A stretch of 64,000 bases of DNA from Phascolarctos cinereus. Lineage: Eukaryota > Chordata > Mammalia > Diprotodontia > Phascolarctidae. The position numbers were made by a program, and so were the translations under genes. Within the stretch, counting starts at the first letter, position 1. The number at the start of each line of letters is the position of its first letter. The stretch is from assembly GCF_002099425.1 (NCBI RefSeq), contig NW_018344164.1, positions 2,355,001 to 2,419,000 on the forward strand. The letters are read 5' to 3'. Below are positions 13,646 to 25,600 of the stretch, piece by piece. The notes under the pieces were generated by a model that ran no database searches, had not been told where the DNA came from, and saw only the letters and a list, made by a program, of their open reading frames with translations.

Positions 13646-16600
13646 CTCTTAAATTATCATTTCTGGGTGGAAAATGCTATCCACATCCAGAGAAAGAACT
13701 ATGGAGTTGAATGCAGATCGGAACATACTTTTCACTTTTTTTTCCATTTTGTTTTGTTTCTTCTTTCTTGTGGTTTGTCCTATTTGTTCTAATTCTTCTT
13801 TACAACATGACTAATGTGAAAATATATTTAATGAGAATGTATATGTAGAGCCTATATAAGATTGCATGCCATCTTGAGGAGGGAGGGAGGCAGGAAAGGA
13901 GGGAGAGAAAATTTAACACTCAAAAGCTTATGGAAGTGACTGTTGAAAAATAAAAATAAATTATCATTTCTGGGGTACTAGAACATCACGCACTGCCTAT
14001 CTACTGTCTCATTCTGGCACCACGACCAGCCCATGCCGTATCAGTCCTCTATATGTCTTATCACATACATAAATACACCAAAGAACTATAATTTCATCAG
14101 TATGGAAAACTCCCAGTGTGGGAGCTCCACAAGATGAACCTGACTATGAATTAGTGGGTCCTAAGCAGTTAGTAAAAGCACACAGAAGCATACGCATGTG
14201 CCAAAAAAATGTGTAATATATACCTGTGATAGTCTGGACGTGGGCTTTTCATCTACTCCATTTCCAGTGGAGAAGATTACACCAATGTCACAACATGAAC
14301 ACCTTTCCTTAGGGAGTCTATGCATTGTTTCAGGAATCTACGGAAGTGTGCAAATTTGGAAAAACCTTGAGATCAATAGATTCTTTTGTTAAGACTTTGT
14401 GACCTTCCAGAACACCAAAAAACAATTAGGCTAACATGTTTTCCTGTTCAACACCTCATTTGATAGTAACATACAGCAAATCACCTAACAAAGTTCTCAA
14501 TATAATCACATTTTTCATCATCTTGTAGAACTTTAATATATATGTGAGTTACTTTCAGAAGTATTCTTAGTTTTATTTTGTTTATAGAATTATATAAACA
14601 AAATGCTGGAGAGAAGAAAGAGCATGTGATTTGGGAGCTGCTCACAACTTAGCCATCACTTTTTTTTTCAAAAGCATCCTCCATAATCTTCTCCATTGGT
14701 TCAATCGTGGAAATATTTTGAGAATCCATCCTTAACCACTTTTAAAGTTGTGTGCCCTCCTACCTTTGGCCACATCCATTTGCTCTTTCAAAATGCTTTC
14801 AAAATACTCCACTTCCTCACAGACTACGATGGGCGCTATACTGGAAGAGTTAAAAGGGGTTGTTCCCCCAGCACCACTGTTACATCAGACTGACATAACA
14901 AGGCCTGTGGATTCCTTCTATGTTGGGTCTGTTCCATATTTCATCTAGAAATGCTGTAGGGGTGATATGGCTCAGCTGAATCTCATGCCTAACTCTCTGT
15001 GGGCATATTTCCTCAACTATTTTTCATTTCAGAGAAAACTGGGAAGATCTTTACAAACTGATACAAAGCAACAGCGAAGGGGACTACAGCAATTTATACT
15101 GTGATAACATCATAGAGAAAAACAACTTTGAAAGATTTTAGAATGATAATCAATGCAATGGTAAACTGTGAGTCCAAAAGAATGAAAATAAAACACGTCA
15201 TTCACCTCCTGTCAGAAGATGATGAATGTAGAATGCTTAAGAAGATATACAATTTTAGAGAAGGGTCATATGAGGATTTGTTTTACTAGACCACGTAACC
15301 ATGGACTGAAGGATTTGCTATTCAGGTTTGGTTTTTGATTTTTAACTTTGATCCGTTTGGGGTTGGGGAAACAGTTAGAGGGACAGATCAATTTGAAAAA
15401 TTACTTGTTATTTGAAAAATAAAAATAGGTTACCAAGAGTAAAAAAAAAAAAGTTGGCTCCCCCTGCCTCCAACCCACCCACTTGGATGCTGAGTTAATT
15501 ACAATTTCTTTATTCCTCAATAATTATCCTTAGCAGAGTCTCACTGACATTTGCCTTTTTCCAAATATAATCCATACATCCTGGATGCTAATTCCACTCC
15601 TGGGAGACAGTCCCAACATCTTTGGAAGACAGAGAAAAGACTTAACACCTACTTTTTTTTTCCTCTTTAGTGGGACTTCCCTAATTTCTACATTAAAGTC
15701 AATCAACACCCTCTCAAAGGCAATTACCTCTAGTAAGAAATTTATCATTAAAAATATTGTATATAAAACAACACATACAATGTTAACAACAATGTAAATG
15801 AAAGAAGCAACAAAAAAACAAAAGTGAATGTTGAAAAATTACAAATAATAGGCATGGCTCAAAAGAAGATCTACGAGAAGACATCTCCACCCCGATTCCC
15901 TGGCAGAGGTGGGAGGTCCACAAGAGTTGCACATTACACAGATTTTCAGATTTTTTGACCTATTAATCATTGAGGCTGATTTTTTCTTTTCTTTTTCTTT
16001 TTTATCTTTTAAATAACTATTTCTTATATGAGATGGCTCTCTGGAAAGGAAAAGGAGAGAGATACTCAAGGAAAAGTATGTCAATATTTAAAAAACAAAA
16101 CATTAATAAAATTTTATTTTTAAAAATTAATACCGTAAGGGGCAGCTAGGTGGCGCAGTGGATAGAGCACCGGCCCTGGATTCAGGTGGACCTGAGTTCA
16201 AAACCAGCCTCAGACACATAATACTTACTAGCTGTGTGACCCTGGGCACTTAACCCCATTGCCTAGCCCCCTCCCCCCAAAAATTAATACTGTACATAAG
16301 GATAACTTAGAAAATTACCTACTACATTTTATGAAATTATTCTGCAAAATCAATTAACCAGTGTTGCTTGGTGTTAGTAATAAGTATATAGTCAGTCATT
16401 TGTTCAACAACTATATTGTGAAGGATTATGGGAGCTATATAAATGAGGCATACTACCTTGGCAAGAAGCCCTGCAATCAGATCTTTATCTCTTGAAAAGC
16501 AGAGCAGAAAACTTATCAGGAGGGTCTTCTATTCCAACCTTTCTTTCTTTTCCTTTCCTATCCCACAAAGCAAGGAGAATGATAAGCCAAATGGTTCAAC

Positions 16601-19600
16601 CAGTAAGTTCTAAGATAGCAGGAACAGTCTAGGGTGAACAATAGCTAGTTATGTGCTTTGTACAAAGAAAGCTTCCAGGAAAACGTCAGTCCCTGAAGCA
16701 ATGCAGCCTGAATGTTTTCCCCTCTACTTTTCAACATAGTTTGTGAGATGTGGAATCAGAAGGAGCTATGTCCAAGCCCTGGGTCTGCTATTTGCAGTAT
16801 AAGCTATTTTAGTCATGTCCTTGAACTTCTGTGGGCCTCCATTTCCTCAAGTCTGAAACGAGGAGGCTGGAGGAGAAATAACCTCCAACATGCCACTCAG
16901 CTCTGAAGCCTGTCCTCCTCCAATCTCCTGCTCCTCCTCCCTCCGCTCTCACAAGAGGAGATGGCCCCCCTTACCAAAGCTACCACTGTCCTGGCCCTCA
17001 TACCCTCCTGGTGGAATATACTATTTCAATCCTGCCCCTTCTCACCTTCAATTTCCCTCTATCAAACGATTTCTTCTCCTATGCCTAGAAATACTGAGGT
17101 ATCCTAAAAAAAAAAAAAAGAAAAGAAAAGAAAAACAAAAACCCCCAGAAAATCTACCTTTGATCTTCACCATTCTATTTAAGACATGCTCTCCTTCTGG
17201 TCACCAATGACCTCTTAATTAACCAAATAAGATGACCTTTGTCCTTCTAAGCAGGCTAAGCCACTGGACACAGGTGACTACCCACCTTCTCCAATTCAAG
17301 AAACATCTATTAAGCACCTATTCAGCGCAACTTCTCTTCTGGGAACGTGACACATATAAAGACAATAACATATCAATTTCAGGGGCAGCTAGGTGGTGCA
17401 GTGGATAGAGCTCCGGCCTTGTAGTCAGGAGGCCCTGAGTTCAAATCCGACCTCAGACACTCAACACTTCCTAGCTGTGTGACCCTGAACAAGTAAGTCA
17501 CTTAACCCCACTGCCTCACCAAAAAGCAAAAACAAACCAAAAATAAATAAAATAAAGAGCATATCAATTTCAAGAAGGAGAACATTAACAACTGGGATTT
17601 GAAGGAGCCCACTGAAGCATGAGTGCATCCAACAGGGGAAGGTAGCAGATAAAATAACACAGGATAAACAACTAATAAACTGATTGGACTGAAGTGGTCA
17701 GTGAAGGAGTATAATATAAGAACACTGGAATGGTGGGCAACAGCCAAATTTCAGGGGGCTTTATAGACCGAACTCAGAATGTTGTTTTATTCTAAAGGCA
17801 ACAGACTTTTGAATAGGGAAGGGATACAGTTCAAATCTGTGTTTTAAGATAATTTTGGCATCTGCATGTAATGTAAATTGTCAAGAGAGGAAACTGGAAA
17901 CATGGAGACTTGGTCATTTGACTTCTACGGGTTTACTCCTCTGCCTCCTGCACTAATTCCCTTTCTTCTTCCCCCTAAGCATGGCATCCCAAAAAGGCAG
18001 GCAGCCCTCTTCCCTTTTCTCTCTACAGAAGAGAGAGATCTCTTGGCAACTTCATACACACCCACAGTTTCAATTATCGCCTCTAAGCAAATGACTCCCA
18101 ATTCTCCAGATTGAAGAAACCTGCCTAAAACCTCCTATTTCAACTGCCTGGTGTCCTACTTTCTCAAATTCAGCATGTAAAAAACAGAACTCATCATTTT
18201 CCTCAAAAAAAAAATCTTCCCTTGTTTCTCACTTCCCACTTTCTGGTGACGGTACCACTACCTACCAATAGTTACCCAGCCTTTTTTCAAACTCACCTGC
18301 ACATCCAGTCAGTTGTGTCTTCAAGCCCATCCATCCCCCTTTTTTGACACTCTCAGCGGTATGACTGCCAGGCCAGGTGAGAGGTAACCAGTCAGTCTTC
18401 AGATGGAGACCCTGGATCACAGCTCCCTCCGAGCCTGTCCATCAAGCTACAGAGCCCGTGGTCAGACATCTGTGGACTTCCACAACAGGACTTCAACCTC
18501 AGAGGACCATCAGATCACAGCTTTAGAGCTGGGAGGGACCTGAGAGGCTGTGGTGTGCAACGCTGTCGTCACATTACAGATGAGGCAACAGAGGCAGAGA
18601 GAGGGTAAGTGATTTGCCCAGGGTCATATAACTAGTGTCTGAGGTGAGATTTGAGCCCATGCCTTCCTGACTCCAAAGTCTATGAACTATATGAACCTAC
18701 CATTTCACCTTGTCTCCTATTATTAACCTTCTTATATTCCACATTCCAGCCAATCACCATCACCCACTCCCATACTCCATGCCTATTCCCCCCTATATCT
18801 TCTTGTGGAGGTCCTTCCCTTCCTTCAAAGCCCAGCTCAGGTGGCACCTCCTCCAGGAAGTCTCTTTGGATCTGCCAACTCAGTGACCTCTTTCTCCTCC
18901 CATTTCTCAGAGCACTTGAGTCTTGGCCCTTTTCATATGCTGCCCTGACCTACTGCCCTTAGTGTGTATCTTATCTCCCTATTAAATTAAGCTCTATAGA
19001 AAAAAAGACATACATCCTTCATTTTGTTCTCTGGCCAGTGCATTTTATGTTTGATGAACTGAACTGAAGAGGAAAACTGAGTTGAGGAACTCGACCAACT
19101 CTAGGCCTGGATGAGCCACCCTCCTATCTCCAAAGGAAAAGAGGAGCGTGGCCAATGTCTCATTAACTAATCTACTTCCACCTGCAAGAGACTCAGACAC
19201 TGGGCCAGGCCCAAGGGTCTGGCTTACCTCCAACCTTCAGGGGGGTAGTCACAACATCCTAGATTTAGAGGAAGGCATTTTACAATTGAGGAAACTGAGG
19301 TCCAGAGAGACCAGGGGAGAGACTTCTCAGAGGGACAGAGAGGCCAATGTCTACTCAGGCAGTAAAGAGAAGAGCTGTGAGCTGTGATTCAAACAGAAGT
19401 ACTCTAACTCCAAATGCAGGGAGTTTTCCCCCACTACCTTAAGGCCAAAAGTAAATATTCAATTCTTATTCATGTGCACACTCTTTCTCTTCACTCAAAT
19501 CATTACCAATGGTCATTATTATTTACTAAAACTTTGCTATTATTTATTAAAAAAGTCAAGGAAAACAAAATCATAAAAGTAAAACTTAAACCATATTTAA

Positions 19601-22600
19601 AGTATCATGTTATTTTTCCTCTATAATACAAATGACTAAAAGTTAGGGAGCACGTTTTTTAATTAGTGCTGCTAATTCAGGAAAAAGCTCAAAAATTCTG
19701 GAGTACATACACACTACATTTTTATTGGCCAATTTGAATTTTTCCACAGATTTTCATCTATTTTCTGGTTATATGTAAAAGGCTGCTAGAATTTCTGGCA
19801 CCAAGGTTGAACAGTAATGAAGTTAGTAATTATAAACAGAATTGCTTTCATCTTCCATTTCTGAAAGACAGGGCCTGAGAATGCTCCCATGGACCATATT
19901 TGACAAAAGATACACTTTTTAGCACAGCAGATCACAGCAGCCTTCCACTTGCTACATTTCTATGACTTCATTACTATAAAGAATTCAGTTTCCTGGAGGA
20001 CAGAACCTGATTTCCTGCCTTCTACTTCTCACTCCATCTCTTCTCCAATCCAACTCTGCTTGTCTAGTCAACTGATCATGTCTAACCAGAGGTTTCCTCA
20101 TCCCTAAGTCTATCTCGTTTTTTTCTGTAGCATTTCTTTTATTTAATGTTTCAGTCATTCAATGTCCCTAGTTAAAAAAAAAAATGCCACAGCACAATGG
20201 CAAATATCTGCAACAAAAATTCTCTTTCAAATTATGCTTTCTCCTATGGTACAATTATTTCCTTAACAATCTTATTCAAAGCTCATTCGTGATTAAAAAG
20301 ATATTCATTTTTCAAAGTCTGGATGGATCTGTGACCTCCCTGCTATGGGTACTACCTCCAGTTGTGCACATCAAGACCCACCCAGGACCTCTCATCCCAT
20401 ACATGTGCTGCTATGAGTGGGCCATCCTTTACTTGCACTCTGCGACTGGGCCATGTTCTCTCTTACTAATACATCTCTCTAACCCTATCTCTGATGCTGC
20501 TTCTCCTGTTACTCATTTCTTCAGGAATGACATGACATAATCTGCTTATGCTCACCATGGACCTTTCCACTATAACATATCACATTAATTCCATAGTATT
20601 CCATCACCTATATCCAAACAGCACCACTAGAAGAAAATTAAAGTCAAAAAAGATGAGTCTTTAGGAAAAAGCTTAGACTCATTTATTTAATACACAATTT
20701 TCATTATCAAACCTCAAGCTAAACCCTATAAAAAGTAATCATAAAAGTTGATCAATGGAAGAGATGACATAAATGATAATGAAACAATTGAACAGGGCAC
20801 TCAAGTGCTGAATAATCCTAAGAACTCCAACTAATGGAGTAAGGACTACCTCTGACAAAAACTGATAGAGAAAAACAAAAAGTATTTTGGGAGAAATCAG
20901 ATTTAGTTCAACACCTTATATCATTTACCATGATAAGCTCCAAATGGATAAATAATCTAAATATAAAAGGTCACAGCACCAAAAAAAAAAAAGGATAATG
21001 GAAGGACATACCTTGATCAACTCTGGATAGCAGAAAAATTCTTAAGTAAACAAGTAGACCTGATCAGAGATGATAAAGTGGAAAATTTCAATTACATAAA
21101 ATTGAAAAGATTGAACAAAATCAATGTAACTATAATTAGAAAAGTTAATAGGGGAAAAATATTCAGTAAATATCTGATCAAGGTTTGATATACAAAATAC
21201 ATAGGGAACTGAAACAAATACAAAAGAACAAAAGCCATCCCTCAAAAACATCCATAATTAGGGGATAGGAAAAAGCTGTCTTCAAAAGGAGAAATGCAAG
21301 CTATCAACAACCACATGGAAGAATGCTCAAAATCACCAAGGGAATTACAAACGAAAACAGCTATGAGGTTTCACCTCATGCCAATCGATTGACAAAGCTG
21401 ACAAAAAAAATCAAAACCATAAGTATCCTAAAGACTTTGGAAAGGCCGGCAGCCTAAAGCTCCGTAGGTGGAACTGTAAACTGGTCCAGTCTGAGAAACA
21501 ATTTGGAATTATACTAAAAAATTTCTGAACATGCCCTCTGATCCAGTGATACCACTAGGTATGCACCCCAAGGAGATTAAGGACAGAGGAAAAGGCCCCA
21601 TATATGTAAGAGTACTTACAGTAGCTCTTTTTGTAATAGCAAAGGATTACAGAGAAAAGAGATGTCCATCAAGTGGAGAATGACTGACTGTGACATATGA
21701 ATGTTATCTATGTTGGGGATATGGTCTATAAATGAAACAAAGAATAGGAAGAATTCAGAGAAACTTGGGAAGCCCAATAAATTGATGAGAGCTGAAGCAC
21801 AGCCAGGACAATAGTTTACACACTAACCACAATAAGGCAGAAGACAACAAAACCACAGAATGTGAACACCGTGACCAATAACGATTCAGAGAGCTGATGG
21901 TGAAGCACACCTCCTGCAAGAGCATTTTCAGACATGGCCAACATGTTTTCTTCTGGTACACTGTACTTATTTATCCAATTTTGTGGGTGGGGAGAAGGCT
22001 GTCAATAGGAAGTGATAATGATATAAAAAAAGGGAAAAAATCACTACAGCATGTTCTAAAAATATAAAATAAAAGCACCACACAATTTCCTAAATTGTAT
22101 GCAATCAAGCACACTTGCCTCCACCTATTCATCCTGGATCCAGTTCATTCTCCCTCCACAGCATTTGTCCAAGATACAACTCCACAAACAATTCATCCAA
22201 ATGTCCATCAGTCTGGACAACAGGCATGTTGCCATTGGATGAACTCCCTCTTCTCTCTCTCCTCACAAGCCAATACCTACTGCACACGATGAGGCAGTAG
22301 AGAAATGTCAAGGATGACTAGCTAATGCCCTCCAAGTTAAATCAACATCCTTTTCAATATTCAGTTAACATCAATGGTTGGCCACCAAAAAAGCTGGGAA
22401 ACATGGTTCAAGAGGAGCAAACCTGACAGGTTAAAGGCTTGTAAACTTTACAGAAACCTCACACACATGGATCATAAATATCTTCAAGAAGGCTTCCTGG
22501 GCTAGTGGACAGAGAGCTGGCCTCCAAGCCAGGAAGTCCTTGCTTTAGATCCCACCCGTGACACATGTGAGCTGGTGGACTCTTAACAAGTCACAACTCC

Positions 22601-25600
22601 TCAGTACTCTGAGCAACTCTCAAACTCTTCAGTTACAGAGGTGCTAAACTGAATTGAGAGAGGGAATTTCCTCACCAGGGAGTTCCCTGCACCTATGAAT
22701 CACTGAACTAGGCTTGTTATCTGTCCCTTTCTTCAAGAAGAGAATTAGGAGGCATTAGAAAGAATCAGCACTAAATATTTTTTTAATGAAATTAGATTCA
22801 CCCAGACAAGAAATGACTAGTACACACGTGGGCATCATTCCCAAAGCAACTGTGTGTATAATCAGACCACCGTGGGAGCACAAATACCAAAATTATCTTC
22901 AAAGAAGAAAGACTAAAAACTAGACATACCATGTAACCAAAAGGATCTGACTCACTTAAATAAATAGGTTCTTGACAAGAAATAATGGGAAATGGATTTA
23001 AAAAAAAAAAGACTGTCATACTTTACATAAGAAAATGAAGAGTATTCTAACCAACCCATTTCTGTTGGTGCTTATCAACTGGTCATAGCACTGAGTTGCT
23101 GACCAAAGACGTCCCCTAAGTGCAGTCAGTCTCCTTTGCTGGATTTCCACTCAGACCACAGCCTCTAACCATTGGTGTCCCACAGGGTCTGTCCTGGACT
23201 CTCTTCTCTTCTCCCTCTATATTAATTCACTTGGTGATCTCAGTAGTTTCCATGGATTTAATTACCATCTCCATGATGATGAGTCTCAAATCTATCTTTC
23301 CTGCCCTAGTCTCTCTGCTGCCCTCCAACAATCTCCTGCTGCCCTCCAATAATCTCCTGCTGCCCTTCAGACATCTTAAACTCAATGTGTCCATAACTAA
23401 ATTCATTACCTTCCCTCCCAAACCCTCCCCCTGCTCCCACCTTAGCTATTTCAACAGAGGCCACCACCATCCTCCCAATCCCTCAGGCTCACAACCTAGG
23501 TGTCCTGGACTCCTCACTATCTCTCAGCACCTTCCCATGTCCAATCTGTTGCCAAGGTCTGTCGATTTCACCTGTGCCATCTCTCTGATACACTCCCACA
23601 TATTGTCTCATCTGACACTGCTCCCCTCCCCCCACAAACTCTCATCAATTCATACCTGGCCTATTACAATAGCTGCTGGGAGGATCTACCTGTTCCAAGG
23701 CTCACTCCATTCCAGTCCATCCTCCATCCAGCCACCAAAGTGATTCTCCTAAAGCATAGGATTGACTGTATCATCCCCTCTCCCCCATAAGCTCCCTATC
23801 ACCTCCAGGAGCAAATATTAAAATGTTCTGCCTCAAATTTGAAGCCCTTCCCAACTCAGCCCTTTCCTGCCTTTCTTACACCTTTACTCCTCACATCCTC
23901 TTTGATCCAGCGATACCAGCCTCCTGGCTATCCCATGAATAAGACACCCCATCTCTCAGCTCCGGACGTTCTCTCTGGACATCCCCCATGCCTGGAACAC
24001 TCTCACTCCCTGCTTCCCTAAGTCCCAACTAAGACCCCACATTTTACAGGAAACATTTCCCAATGCCTCTTAATTCCAGTGCCTTCCCTCGATTATTTCC
24101 TATTTACCCTGTATATAGTTTACTTGTACACATGTGTTTGTCACCTCCTGTGTTAAATTGTGAACTACCTGAGGGTGAGGCCTGTCTTTGGATACCCAGT
24201 GCCTAAGAGCAGTGCCTGGGACCTGGGAGGCGATTAAAAAAAATGCTTATTAACTGAATGACTCTGGGAGAGTGAAAGGGAAATCAAGCGGTGTCTTTAT
24301 CACTTTGATGAGCTACGGAAAGGCGGGCAAGAAGGCAGCCCAAGATCGCGGCCCCAGCCCCATTCCCACGCGCCCTTAAGCTCTCCTTGGTGGTCTGCAC
24401 AGTGAATTCGGAGGGAGGCTGAGCTGAGCCCCGCTAAATCCCATCACCCCTGAGCTCTCTAAGGAGCACAGCAGCCTGGGCCAGTCCTCTCTCCTCTCTC
24501 TCCCCCGCACTTCTTTGCGTGTCTAAAGAAGAGAACGGAGCTCTTCTTTCTCTATCTCGCGTCCACAATCCCTCCATTCCCCCCTGGGGGCGGGGACGTG
24601 GGACCACATTCTCTCTTTCACTAATTAGAGCTCCAGGGCTCTCGCTGTGCGGGGTTTTGCTCCTTTCACAGAAACCCAAATCCCCCAACTTTGCGCTTGT
24701 TTCCCGTGGACAGCCCCGGGGCCAGAGAGGCTGCCATCACCTTCCGAGTCATGCCCATCAGGAGTCCGGAGATGGGCCTAGTCCGAAGAGGCCGGGGCCA
24801 CACCAAGGTCCGCGGGGCCGGGAGCAGTGGACAAAAAGGTCCGGTCAGAACCGACCAGAGCCAGGGGGAGGGGGTAAAGCTCGTGCCAAGGCAAACTCTC
24901 CGGCGCACAAGCGCATCGGACGTGGCGCCGCAAGGGGCCGAACCGCTCGTTTTACAGATGGGGAAACTGAGGCACGGGGCGGTGCCGCGACCAGGACGCG
25001 GTGCCCGCGGGCCGCCTGCCCAGTCATTTCGCTTCCTCCCTCCGCGCTGCGGCCGGACAAAGGACGTCTGGGCGTCCGGGGGCGCTGACCCCCCGAGGGC
25101 GGCGCCCGGCGCACTGCGGTCTCCCTCACGCGCACTCCCGCACTCGCCCCCGGCCCGGCCCGCGCTCCGCCCCGCCCTCGCGCAGCCTCCGCAGTGGGCC
25201 AGCCTGCCCGCGGGGAGGGGGAGGGGGGCCCGCGTCATCCCCGGAGCGTTCCAAAGGGGCGGGGCCGCCCGCTCCCCGCCCCCCTCCCGGACTGCGGCCC
25301 CGCCCCCACGTGTCCCTGCGGCCCCGGGGAATGTGGGTCAGGGAGCCCGGCGGCCTCACGTGTCCCCGCCCGCCGCCGCCGCCAGGGCCCCCATTATGTA
25401 ATGCCGCGTCACGGGCTCCCCGGGCCAACCCGCGGCCGCGCGCCGCCGAACGTAAACACAGCGCGCACGTGGCTCGCGCGGCCGGTCCATGTGAGGGGGG
25501 GCCGAGCCGGGCCGGGTCGCTGGGGGAGGGGAAAGGAGGGGGAAAAGAGGAAGGGGAGGGGACCCCGCGCCCCCGACCCCGGCTCTTACCCGCGTTCACC

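Larger units (their letters stand above)
5661..25589 (-). other. NR1D2: NR1D2 intron 1 (19.9 kb)
   Basis: Spans from the donor at 25589 to the acceptor at 5661. Most of it is interspersed repeats, listed separately. Apparently non-repeat stretches with no gene signal include about 8470-9300, 14000-15790, 19410-20630 and 22710-23110. The promoter-proximal 1.3 kb (24.3-25.6 kb) is CpG island and carries the clock-type sites. Confidence 0.9.

Noticed and set aside
16139-16210. tRNA gene
   Set aside because: The head has A- and B-box-like sequence but belongs to a repeated SINE with poly(A) tail and target duplication; it does not fold as a true tRNA.
23227-23421. CRISPR-like or tandem array (repeated CTCCTGCTGCCCTCCAA)
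   Set aside because: Only three copies of about 18 bp with no spacers, inside an L2 remnant; a minor tandem duplication in a mammalian genome.
23120-23790. 207-aa and 96-aa open frames as a host gene
   Set aside because: Their words match L2/CR1 reverse transcriptase in shifting frames, followed by an L2 3' end.
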